Counted from the stretch's first letter, positions 1-6,148 are shown. The stretch: 6,411 nucleotides of DNA from CAZALT01 sp964485515 (GCA_964485515.1 CAZALT010000192.1:1-6411), one strand, 5' to 3'. The notes: generated by a model not told the origin, from the letters alone. Program-made: numbers and translations.

Positions 1-130
1 CGTCGTTGATCGGCGTGCCGATGAAGATGATGTTCTCCTTCAGCAGCTTCGAGTAGAGGTCGTAGCCACGCTCGCCACGGTTGGTCTGCTCGATGACCGT
101 GGGGACCAGGTAGCTCTGCGGAGCGATCAT
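1..130 (-). CDS. clpP: ClpP, ATP-dependent Clp protease proteolytic subunit (5' part only)
   Basis: Only the first 43 codons are present; the gene runs off the left edge. The peptide starts MIAPQSYLVPTVIEQTNRGE and continues with YDLYSKLLKENIIFIGTPIND. This is the standard ClpP N-terminus: the VPxVIEQTxRGER(G/A)YD axial-loop and helix segment, followed by the first strand IIFxGxPIxD. The Ser-His-Asp catalytic residues lie outside the window. ClpP forms the cytoplasmic barrel protease that degrades substrates unfolded by ClpX or ClpC. The ATG overlaps the trigger factor stop codon as ATGA (130-127), and AGAGGA lies 6 nt upstream inside the tig 3' end, so translation is probably coupled to tig. 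Actinobacteria often carry two clpP paralogues, and this fragment cannot say which this is, although the tig neighbourhood is the usual site of the first copy. Confidence 0.95.
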   Translation of the reverse strand, partial: MIAPQSYLVPTVIEQTNRGERGYDLYSKLLKENIIFIGTPIND

Positions 131-1557
131 TCGCTGTCCTCTGCGTCTTCTTCGGTGGTGGTTTCGGCTTCGTCTTCGAGCTCTTCGACGAGCTCGTCGA
201 GGGCTTCTTCGACGACCTCGTCGATGAGGTCGTCGTCATCTTCGGCGATGACGAGGTCGGCGCGGTCGATGGTCTTGCCGTCCTCGTCGACGATCTCGAC
301 GCTATCGACCAACCAGTCGAGTGCCTTGCGCTTTGCGATGTCGGTCTTGATGGCCGACACCTGATCGGCCTTCTCGAACTGCTTGCGCACCTTGTCGACG
401 CTCATCTGGAGGCGCTCGGCGACCTGCTCGTACTCGACCCGGAGGTCGTCCTCGGTGGCCTCGATGGCCTCGGCGACCGCCACGGCCCGCAGGGCGAGAT
501 CGACCTTGGCCGACAGTGCTGCGGTGTCCTTGAGCTCGTCGAGGAGCTGCTCTTGGGAGCGACCGGTGGCACCGAGCCACTGCTCGAGACCCATGCCCTG
601 TGCCTGGAGCCGCATGCCCAGGTCGTTGAGGCGCTCCTGCATCTCGGAGGTGACGAGCGCCTCGGGCACCTCGTCCTCGACGAGGTCGGCGAGGGCTTCG
701 CCGACCTTCTCGCGCAGCGCCATGCTGGCCTGCATCTTGCGCACGGAGGCCATGCGCTCGATGAGGTCGTCGCGCAGCTCGGCGAGCGTCTCGAACTCGG
801 AGGCCTCCTTGGCGAAGTCGTCGTCGGCGTCGGGCAGCACCCGCTCCTTGACCTCCTTCACGGAGATCTCGAAGTGCAGCGAGGGCTCGTTGGGATCGGC
901 GGGGTGATCGGCGTCGAAGGACAGCTCGTCGCCGGCCGATGCGCCGGTGAGGTGCTCGTCGAGCTCGGGCACGATGAGCCCGGCACCCACCTGGTACGAG
1001 TAGTCGTCGGCGCTCAGGCCGTCGAGCAGCTCGTCGTCTTGCGAGCCCGCGATGTCGATGGTGACGAAGTCGTCGGCGGCGGCGGCACGCTCGACCACGA
1101 CGAGCTCGCCCTGCTGGGTGCGGAGGCGATCGATCTGGGCGTCGATCTCCTCGTCGCTCGGGATGGGCGACGCGATGGTGACCTTCAAGCCGGCGTAGCC
1201 CGGCACGATGACGGTGGGGCGGATCTCGACGACGGCGTCGAACACGATGGGCCCGTCGGCCTCACCGCTGGTGATGTCGATCTCCGGGGCGGCGATGACA
1301 TCGACGTCGTGCTCACGCACCGCCGACGCGTAGTACTCGGGCAGCGCGTCGTTGAGCGCCTGGCCACGAGCGGCATCGCTGCCGATGCGCGCTTCGAGCA
1401 CGCGACGGGGCGCCTTGCCCGGACGGAAGCCCGGGATGTTGACCTCGCGTGCGATCTTGCGGAAGGCATCGTCGATGGCGGATTCGAACTCCGCCTCTTC
1501 GACCTCGACGGACAGCTTGACCTTGTTGCCCTCGAGGGGCTCGACAGTTGTTTTCAC
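127..1557 (-). CDS. tig: Trigger factor, ribosome-associated chaperone and peptidyl-prolyl isomerase
   Basis: 476 aa from a GTG start (VKTTVEPLEG); bacterial trigger factors are usually about 430-480 aa. Residues 1 to about 145 form the ribosome-binding domain, with the signature loop GFRPGKAP at 43-50. Residues about 160-240 match the FKBP-type isomerase domain (FVTIDIAGS at 164-172, YQVGAGLIVPELDEHLTG at 188-205). Residues about 241-435 are the helical substrate-cradling domain. The tail is extremely acidic: 23 of the last 38 residues are Asp or Glu. Trigger factor binds the ribosome exit-tunnel protein L23 and shields nascent chains. The reading frame stays open for 119 codons upstream, but homology begins exactly at VKTTVEPL and a TACACT -10 box lies 9 nt upstream, so the GTG at 1557 is chosen. 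There is no Shine-Dalgarno, and the first internal Met is residue 269. The isomerase domain lacks the usual flap hairpin (see findings). The next gene, clpP, overlaps by 4 nt. Confidence 0.96.
   Translation of the reverse strand: MKTTVEPLEGNKVKLSVEVEEAEFESAIDDAFRKIAREVNIPGFRPGKAPRRVLEARIGSDAARGQALNDALPEYYASAVREHDVDVIAAPEIDITSGEADGPIVFDAVVEIRPTVIVPGYAGLKVTIASPIPSDEEIDAQIDRLRTQQGELVVVERAAAADDFVTIDIAGSQDDELLDGLSADDYSYQVGAGLIVPELDEHLTGASAGDELSFDADHPADPNEPSLHFEISVKEVKERVLPDADDDFAKEASEFETLAELRDDLIERMASVRKMQASMALREKVGEALADLVEDEVPEALVTSEMQERLNDLGMRLQAQGMGLEQWLGATGRSQEQLLDELKDTAALSAKVDLALRAVAVAEAIEATEDDLRVEYEQVAERLQMSVDKVRKQFEKADQVSAIKTDIAKRKALDWLVDSVEIVDEDGKTIDRADLVIAEDDDDLIDEVVEEALDELVEELEDEAETTTEEDAEDSE
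137..142 (-). promoter_or_regulatory. Ribosome binding site of clpP inside the tig 3' end
   Basis: The minus strand reads AGAGGA, then 6 nt, then the clpP ATG at 130. It lies within the codons for the acidic tail of trigger factor. Together with the ATGA overlap it supports reinitiation of translation from tig into clpP. Confidence 0.65.
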
Positions 1558-1566
1558 AGTCCGGCG

Positions 1567-1572
1567 AGTGTA
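1567..1572 (-). promoter_or_regulatory. Candidate -10 box for a near-leaderless tig transcript
   Basis: The minus strand reads TACACT, a TANNNT -10 hexamer, followed by 9 nt and then the tig GTG. Initiation 7-9 nt downstream would give a transcript with at most a few bases ahead of the start codon. No Shine-Dalgarno is present, which fits. I see no good -35 hexamer 16-18 nt upstream, so the call rests on the -10 box and its position. Confidence 0.5.
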
Positions 1573-1582
1573 ACGGGTCGTT

Positions 1583-1704
1583 TCGCACTCACTCGCGTCG
1601 GTCGCTTCGCTCCCTCGCTCCGGTCGAGCACACCACGATCCGTCGGGCCACCTCGCCTCCGGCTCGTCTCTGACGGGGCTCCGCCCCCGAACCCCGCCGG
1701 TGGC
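1583..1704. repeat. Structured, repeat-like GC-rich spacer between DUF3039 and tig
   Basis: This occupies most of the 178-nt gap between the two genes. On the minus strand, 1583-1625 is purine-rich and quasi-repetitive, with GAGCG/AAGCGA/GCGAG words recurring every few bases. CTCCG recurs on the plus strand at 1619, 1658 and 1680. A perfect hairpin GGGGC-TCC-GCCCC lies at 1675-1687. A 6-bp pair, GCCACC (1647-1652) and GGTGGC (1699-1704), encloses it. From memory, similar TCGCTTCGCTCC and GGGGCTCCGCCCC strings are scattered between genes in many high-GC actinobacteria, so this may be a dispersed element. It has no coding character of its own, and I see no tRNA. Confidence 0.4.
1675..1687 (-). 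terminator. GC-rich hairpin downstream of DUF3039, possible terminator or attenuator
   Basis: The minus-strand transcript would read GGGGC-GGA-GCCCC, a 5-bp all-GC stem with a 3-nt loop, 49 nt after the DUF3039 stop. No U-tract follows, so it is not a canonical intrinsic terminator, although actinobacterial terminators often lack one. It sits between the DUF3039 stop and the proposed tig promoter, a sensible place to separate two transcription units. Confidence 0.3.
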
Positions 1705-1735
1705 TCTCACTGGCCAAGTCGACCTGTGGTGGGAC

Positions 1736-2110
1736 TCAGTCCGAAGGCGTTTCGGGGAGCTTGCCGTTGAACCTTCGGTACAGGTCGTACATCTCTTTGC
1801 ACTTCTGGCAGACGGGCAGCTGGCGGGGGTCGCGGGCGGGAACCCAGACGTGACCGCACAGCGCCTCGATGGGCGTGCCGGAGATGCGCGCCTCGAGGAC
1901 CTTGGCCTGGGCATCCTCGCCCTTCTTGACCTTCACGATGTGCGCGACGTGGGCATCGTCGTCTTCGAGCTCGGGATCGGACGGCTGGATGGTGACGTCG
2001 GGGCGCACCAGGGTGCTGATGCCTCCACCCTCGTCGCCTGTCCCCGGCACCTCGACACCGGCGACGATCTCGGTCTCCATCTCGGCGGGGTGGTTCGCGG
2101 CGGTGTCCAT
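1736..2110 (-). CDS. DUF3039 family protein, small Cys-containing putative zinc-binding protein
   Basis: 124 aa starting MDTAANHPAEMETE. The first 70 residues are acidic and low in aromatics and are probably flexible. The conserved part is residues about 72-110, including ALCGHVWVPARDP (83-95) and PVCQKCKEMYD (99-109). This is the actinobacterial DUF3039 signature as I remember it. Cys85, Cys101 and Cys104, possibly with His87, form a CxH...CxxC pattern that could hold one zinc ion; metal binding is inference. There is no signal peptide or membrane segment, so it is probably cytoplasmic. The ATG overlaps the stop of the acyl-CoA ligase (TGATG, 2112-2108), with AAGGAG 5 nt upstream inside the ligase gene, so the two are probably translated together. 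The family has no established function that I know of, and the link to the ligase suggests co-expression rather than a defined role. Confidence 0.88.
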   Translation of the reverse strand: MDTAANHPAEMETEIVAGVEVPGTGDEGGGISTLVRPDVTIQPSDPELEDDDAHVAHIVKVKKGEDAQAKVLEARISGTPIEALCGHVWVPARDPRQLPVCQKCKEMYDLYRRFNGKLPETPSD

Positions 2111-3774
2111 CACGACTCCTTCTCGGCCTGTTCCTTGGCCCAGCGGTAGTCGGCCTTGCCGGCGGGCGAGCGCACGAGCTTGTCGCGGTAGACGAAGCAC
2201 TTCGGGAACTTGTAGCGGGCGATGTGCTTCGCGCACTCCTCGAGCAGGCTCGCCTCGTCGAGCGTGACCCCCTCACGCGCCTGGACCACGGCGACGACCT
2301 CGGCCCCCCACCGCTCGGACGGACGACCGACGACGATGACGTCGTAGACGTCGGGGTGCTCGGCGACAGCCCGCTCGACCTCCTCGGCGAAGATCTTCTC
2401 GCCCCCGGAGTTGATGGTGACCGAGTCGCGACCCAACAGCTCGATCTCGCCGGTGTCCTGCAGGCGGGCCCGGTCGCCGGGCACCGAGTAGCGCACGCCG
2501 TCGATGACCGGGAACGTGCGACCGGTCTTGTCGGCGTCGCCGAGGTAGCCGAGCGGGACGTAGCCGCGCTGGGCAAGCCAACCGATCTGGTCCTCGCCGA
2601 CCTCGAGACGCCGGGTGAGATCCTCATCGAGCACGACCGTGTCGGCGCTCGGCTCGAACGACCCGGTGGAGGCCTTCTCCCCCGCCACCGAGTAGTGCTG
2701 CATCTGGATGCCGGTCTCAGAAGATCCGACGGCGTCCATCACCAAGATGTTGGGCAGCACCGTGAGGAAGCGGTCCTTGATGCCGGGTGTGAGCGGCGCA
2801 CCTCCGTTGGTCACCGCGGCGAGCGACAGCTCGTAGTCGTCGCCATTGGCCTCGAGCTCGTCGATCAGCGGGCGGGCGATGGCGTCGCCCACCAGTGGAA
2901 GCGAGATCGCCTTCTCCTCAGCACACACCGTGAGCGCGTCGACGGGGTCGAGCTTGGTGTTGTCGCTCGGCAGGATGATGGCGCCGCCGTTGGTGATGGC
3001 GTGCGACATGCCCCACTGCGCGGCGCCGTGCATGAACGGCGGGATCATGAGGATCCGCATGCCGCCACCGCCGTTGACCGCCGCCGCGGCGACCTCGTCG
3101 TAGGAGGTCATCGGCTCGGTGGCGCCGAAGGGACGGCCCCCCATGGCCTGGATGAAGATGTCGTCGTGACGCCACAGCACGCCCTTGGGCATGCCGGTGG
3201 TGCCACCGGTGTAGAGGATGTAGAGGTCGTCGGGCGACGGCTCGGTGTCGGGATGCTCGGGTGACGACGCGGCGAGGACCTCCTCGTAGGCGACTGCACC
3301 GTCGAGCAGCGGGTTGCCCGACTCGTCGTCGACCTGGATGAGCACCTGGAGATCGGGGAGCTGGTCACGCACCGCAGCGACGCGATCGGCGAAGTCGGAG
3401 TGGAAGATGAGGGCCTTGGCCTTCGAGTCACGCAAGAGGTAGACGAGCTCTTCCTCGACGTAGCGGTAGTTGACGTTGAAGGAGGCGACCCGGGCTCGAT
3501 AGCCGGCGTACATCCCCTCGACGTACTCGTTGCCGTTGCGCAGGTAGAGGCCGATGTGGTCCTGATGGGACTCGTGGCCTGCAAGGCCGGTGCGATCCGA
3601 CTTCGCACCTAGCCCCTGGGCCACCAGGTAGTTCGCCAACCGGTTGACCCGCTCGTTCATCTGCCCGAACGTGACGCGGCGATCGCGCCAGATGAGCACC
3701 TCCTGATCCGGGACCGCGTGCGCCACGGTGTCCAGAACGGTGCTGAGGTTGAAGCCGGTGAAGCCGTTGGTCAT
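2110..3774 (-). CDS. Acyl-CoA synthetase (AMP-forming, ANL superfamily, FadD19-like)
   Basis: 554 aa starting MTNGFTGFNLSTVLD. It should activate a carboxylic acid with ATP to an acyl-adenylate and then to the acyl-CoA. Visible motifs are the ATP-binding loop YTGGTTGMPKG (188-198), GSSETG (350-355), PGD with Asp434, the hinge region GRDSVTINSGGEKIFAEEVE (448-467), and SPAGKADYRWAKEQ (536-549), where Lys540 is the expected adenylation lysine. The NVNYRYVEEEL (100-110), MWRHEDI-like LWRHDDI (200-206) and DYRWAKEQ segments resemble mycobacterial FadD19, which acts on the sterol side chain. The substrate here could be a sterol, fatty or other branched acid. An insertion at about 57-72 separates it from FadD19. 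A start 11 codons upstream at 3807 is possible, but the TAGGGT box 7 nt before the ATG at 3774 favours this leaderless start. The stop overlaps the DUF3039 ATG. Confidence 0.93.
   Translation of the reverse strand: MTNGFTGFNLSTVLDTVAHAVPDQEVLIWRDRRVTFGQMNERVNRLANYLVAQGLGAKSDRTGLAGHESHQDHIGLYLRNGNEYVEGMYAGYRARVASFNVNYRYVEEELVYLLRDSKAKALIFHSDFADRVAAVRDQLPDLQVLIQVDDESGNPLLDGAVAYEEVLAASSPEHPDTEPSPDDLYILYTGGTTGMPKGVLWRHDDIFIQAMGGRPFGATEPMTSYDEVAAAAVNGGGGMRILMIPPFMHGAAQWGMSHAITNGGAIILPSDNTKLDPVDALTVCAEEKAISLPLVGDAIARPLIDELEANGDDYELSLAAVTNGGAPLTPGIKDRFLTVLPNILVMDAVGSSETGIQMQHYSVAGEKASTGSFEPSADTVVLDEDLTRRLEVGEDQIGWLAQRGYVPLGYLGDADKTGRTFPVIDGVRYSVPGDRARLQDTGEIELLGRDSVTINSGGEKIFAEEVERAVAEHPDVYDVIVVGRPSERWGAEVVAVVQAREGVTLDEASLLEECAKHIARYKFPKCFVYRDKLVRSPAGKADYRWAKEQAEKES
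2116..2121 (-). promoter_or_regulatory. Ribosome binding site of the DUF3039 gene inside the ligase 3' end
   Basis: The minus strand reads AAGGAG, then 5 nt, then ATG at 2110. A GTG codon directly precedes this ATG in frame; the ATG is preferred. The site overlaps the last codons of the acyl-CoA ligase, as expected for coupled translation through the TGATG junction. Confidence 0.65.
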
Positions 3775-3781
3775 GACCCGG

Positions 3782-3787
3782 ACCCTA
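3782..3787 (-). promoter_or_regulatory. Candidate -10 box for a leaderless acyl-CoA ligase transcript
   Basis: The minus strand reads GATAGGGT, giving the hexamer TAGGGT exactly 7 nt before the ATG at 3774. Transcription would therefore start at or next to the A of the start codon. No Shine-Dalgarno is visible. A weak -35 candidate, CTGAAT (3811-3806), lies with an 18-nt spacer. The position also decides the start: the upstream ATG at 3807 would lie before the transcript begins. Confidence 0.6.
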
Positions 3788-3805
3788 TCGCCCGTGACCA
3801 ACGTC

Positions 3806-3841
3806 ATTCAGCTCGGTGGGTTCGCGTTCGGCGAACTGAAT
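3806..3841. promoter_or_regulatory. Nested inverted repeats between the SLH gene and the acyl-CoA ligase
   Basis: The outer arms are ATTCAG (3806-3811) and CTGAAT (3836-3841). The inner arms are GTTCGC (3820-3825) and GCGAAC (3831-3836), with a 5-nt loop. All arms are perfect. The element starts on the weak -35 region of the ligase promoter and lies about 40-75 nt past the SLH gene stop. It could be an operator for the ligase promoter or a weak terminator hairpin for the SLH transcript; there is no U-tract. Confidence 0.35.
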
Positions 3842-3879
3842 CGTGCGTTCAGCGGGGCCTGTCGACACCCAGGAGCGGA

Positions 3880-6132
3880 TCAGCCGAACTTGGCGTCGTA
3901 CTTCGCCAGCATCGCCGCGATGGCCTGCCGAGCGACCGGTGCACCCGGGCGGAAGGTGCCGTCGCTGTATCCGGTGGCGAGCTGGTTCTTGGCGAGCCAG
4001 GTGATCGACTCGGCGAAGGGATGCGTGGAGGAGACATCCCTGAAGCCCGACGTGCCTTGGACCGGGGGCGAGCCGGCGAGCTTGTGCAGGAAGCTGGCGA
4101 GCGCCTGTCGGGTGACCGAAGCGGTGGGCTTGAACGTGCCGTCCGAGAACCCCTTGGCGATCTCCTGCTCGACCATCCACCGGATGGCGTCGTAGAACGC
4201 GTGGCCGGGCTTCACGTCCGAGAACGACGGACCGCCTGCCTTCGGCGAGCCGGAGTACTTCCAGAGGAACGAAGCTGCGGCCTGACGAGACACGGAGTTG
4301 CTCGGCCGGAAGGAGTTGTCGGCGAAGCCCTCGGCGATCATCTCGGCCGACAGCCAGTCGATCTGCGATCGGAACGCGTGGTTGGCCGACACGTCCTTGA
4401 AGCCGGTCCACGTGCCCATGTCGACCGGCCCCGTGGAGTACGCGGTGGTCGACGTGCCGAGCGGTGACTTCATCACCAGGTAGATGTACCGGGAGCCGCT
4501 GGCCAGCACCGAGGTGCGCAGGTTGTAGGTGTTCACCCCCGGAGCGACGGGGACGTCGCTCTCGATCTTGGTGCGGTTCGATCCGGCCCGGTCGGTGTCG
4601 AGGTAGATGTCGACCGTCGTGCCTTCGATCCACGCCTTGTCCTCGAAGCGCACCGCGAAGTTGGGCTTGCCGCGGTCGTTGCGGGCCAGGCGGATGGAGT
4701 CGAGCTGGAAGCCGCGCCCGCCGGCGTCTTCGTGGGGATCCCAGCGGAACTTGTACACCCAGGGATAGGCGGGCGGGCCGAACCCCGTCGGGGTCGGATC
4801 GGAGTCGTCCTCGATGTCGCCCGGCGGATCCGAGTGCAGGTCGACGGTCATCGTGTGCCACTTGCTGGTCTCGACGAGCATGTCCTGGCTGTCGTGGTAA
4901 CGGCCGGCCTTGCCCGGCTCGTCGTCGACCCACAGGATGCGGGCCATGGTTCCACCACCCGCACCGGCGCCGAGGTCGAAGGCGCCGTCGAGCCGATAAC
5001 GGACGGAGTAGCGGTGGTAGAGGCGGGCGTCGATGCGGGTCGGGACGGCCACCTCGACGATCGGGTCGCCGGGCGCCGCCGAGCCCTTCGAGTTGGCGGA
5101 GAGGATGCCGCCGTTGACGTTCAGCGGGTTGCCCGGCCCGAGGTTGAACCAGCCCGAGACGTCGGTTGCCTGCGAGAAGTCCCACGCGTCGCCGCGCACC
5201 ACGGTGGCCCAGTCGTCGCCGCCCGCCATGTCGGGATCGATCACGACCGGCCGAGGCTTCGGGTTGATGGTCAGGGTCTGCGAGTAGTCGGACTTCGTGC
5301 CGTTCTTCACCGTGTAGAAGCGGTAGGTGCCGGGCGGGAACGCGCTGCTGTTGAACGTCGCCGTGCCGTTCGCTCCGATGGGACCGGCGAACTTGGCTGC
5401 CGTCGCGGCGCTGACGTTGTTCGACTGGTTGGCGTCCATGTCCCACCACACCTCGTCGGCTCCGTCGGGGCCGACGTTGACCGTCGTCGTGCCGGAGGGC
5501 TTGTAGACGCGGAACCAGTCGATCTTCTGCTGAAGCACCTCATTGGCGTAGGCGTTGGTGAGCAGGTCGATCGTGCCCACCGGCCGGTTCCAGGCATGGG
5601 TCTGGGTGGTGAGGGGACCAGGGGGAAGGTCCATCGGATGGAAGTCGTAGGTGTTCCAGCCCTCCTTCACCGTGAACTGCCGGTTGTTCTCGCACTTGAT
5701 GCGACCGTCGAGGAGGCAGTCGGCCCACCGGATGTTCGCGACGCTCTCGCGCGGTGAGTACATGCGAAACGAGATGCGCGAGTAGGTCGTGGGCGGAAGC
5801 GGACGGGAGAAGGCGTCGTCAGCCGCCGGCGGGTAGCTCCGGGTCTGGAGCAGACGGAAGAAGGTCTGGCCCGCACCGTTGATGACGAGGTGTCCGCCCG
5901 ACACCGAGACGTTCGTGCCGGGGTTCCACAAGCCGGGCAGGTTGCCGTAGTCCGAGGTGTCGGAGAAGTCCCACGGGTTCGCCCACTTGTCCGAGCGGTA
6001 GTCGGGTGCCTCGCCGATCGTCGACGCCGACACGATCGTCGGCGTCGAAGCAGACGCCGGAGCGACCGGAGCGCCGACGAACACAGCCACGAGCACCGCG
6101 GCGGCAGCGGCGAAGGCCACGAGACGCTTCAT
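3880..6132 (-). CDS. Exported SLH-anchored surface protein with duplicated beta-sandwich units
   Basis: 750 aa starting MKRLVAFAAAAAVLVAVFVG. Residues 1-28 are a Sec-type signal peptide with a likely cleavage at ASA|S (26-28). Residues about 46-212 and 304-486 resemble jelly-roll carbohydrate-binding folds, each with WDFS near the start (54-57, 317-320) and a closing strand like KIDWFRVY (203-210) or FQLDSIRLA (475-483). Each is followed by an Ig/FN3-like domain (about 213-290 and 490-570) with DxD (231-233, 512-514) and PPGTYRFYTV-type strands. Three S-layer homology repeats start at Phe578, Phe637 and Phe697, about 60 aa apart, with GFADNSFRP, GFSDGTFKP and GYSDGTFRP. SLH triplets bind cell-wall polysaccharide, so the protein should sit on the cell surface. 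Cys139 and Cys147 could pair. No catalytic domain is recognised, and glycan binding is inference. An ATG at 6132 with GGGGAGGG 8 nt upstream, directly before the signal peptide, sets the start. Confidence 0.88.
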   Translation of the reverse strand: MKRLVAFAAAAAVLVAVFVGAPVAPASASTPTIVSASTIGEAPDYRSDKWANPWDFSDTSDYGNLPGLWNPGTNVSVSGGHLVINGAGQTFFRLLQTRSYPPAADDAFSRPLPPTTYSRISFRMYSPRESVANIRWADCLLDGRIKCENNRQFTVKEGWNTYDFHPMDLPPGPLTTQTHAWNRPVGTIDLLTNAYANEVLQQKIDWFRVYKPSGTTTVNVGPDGADEVWWDMDANQSNNVSAATAAKFAGPIGANGTATFNSSAFPPGTYRFYTVKNGTKSDYSQTLTINPKPRPVVIDPDMAGGDDWATVVRGDAWDFSQATDVSGWFNLGPGNPLNVNGGILSANSKGSAAPGDPIVEVAVPTRIDARLYHRYSVRYRLDGAFDLGAGAGGGTMARILWVDDEPGKAGRYHDSQDMLVETSKWHTMTVDLHSDPPGDIEDDSDPTPTGFGPPAYPWVYKFRWDPHEDAGGRGFQLDSIRLARNDRGKPNFAVRFEDKAWIEGTTVDIYLDTDRAGSNRTKIESDVPVAPGVNTYNLRTSVLASGSRYIYLVMKSPLGTSTTAYSTGPVDMGTWTGFKDVSANHAFRSQIDWLSAEMIAEGFADNSFRPSNSVSRQAAASFLWKYSGSPKAGGPSFSDVKPGHAFYDAIRWMVEQEIAKGFSDGTFKPTASVTRQALASFLHKLAGSPPVQGTSGFRDVSSTHPFAESITWLAKNQLATGYSDGTFRPGAPVARQAIAAMLAKYDAKFG

Positions 6133-6140
6133 GTGGCGAG

Positions 6141-6148
6141 CCCTCCCC
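6141..6148 (-). promoter_or_regulatory. Ribosome binding site of the SLH protein gene
   Basis: The minus strand reads GGGGAGGG, then 8 nt, then ATG at 6132. This strong site decides between 6132 and the in-frame upstream ATGs at 6150 and 6255, neither of which has a comparable site. Confidence 0.7.

Noticed and set aside
1558..1735. A tRNA gene between DUF3039 and tig
   Set aside because: tRNA genes are sometimes found near tig, but no T-arm GGTTCRANYCC sequence, acceptor pairing or cloverleaf could be traced on either strand. The GGTTCG-like string is part of a GC-rich hairpin.
553..1770. 405-codon open frame on the plus strand opposite tig
   Set aside because: It lies antisense to an unmistakable trigger factor gene, has a repetitive Val/Leu/Gly/Asp-rich composition from mirrored GC-biased codons, and matches no family. 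It is a shadow frame.
1558..1914. 119-codon N-terminal extension of trigger factor
   Set aside because: It overlaps the DUF3039 gene and the structured spacer, has low-complexity Arg/Ser/Pro-rich composition, and homology starts exactly at the GTG at 1557.
2224..3264. Long plus-strand open frame opposite the acyl-CoA ligase
   Set aside because: The ligase motifs on the minus strand are complete and in order; this frame is rich in Arg/Val/Gly/Asp with no domain, as expected for an antisense shadow.
3785..5449. 554-codon minus-strand frame overlapping the SLH gene
   Set aside because: It overlaps the SLH protein in another frame. The product is Arg/Gly/His-rich and low-complexity, while the SLH frame has a signal peptide, internal repeats and three SLH motifs.
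4732..5757. Plus-strand open frame opposite the SLH gene
   Set aside because: Antisense to a well-supported gene, Val/Gly/Arg/Asp-rich, and no recognisable motif or ribosome binding site.
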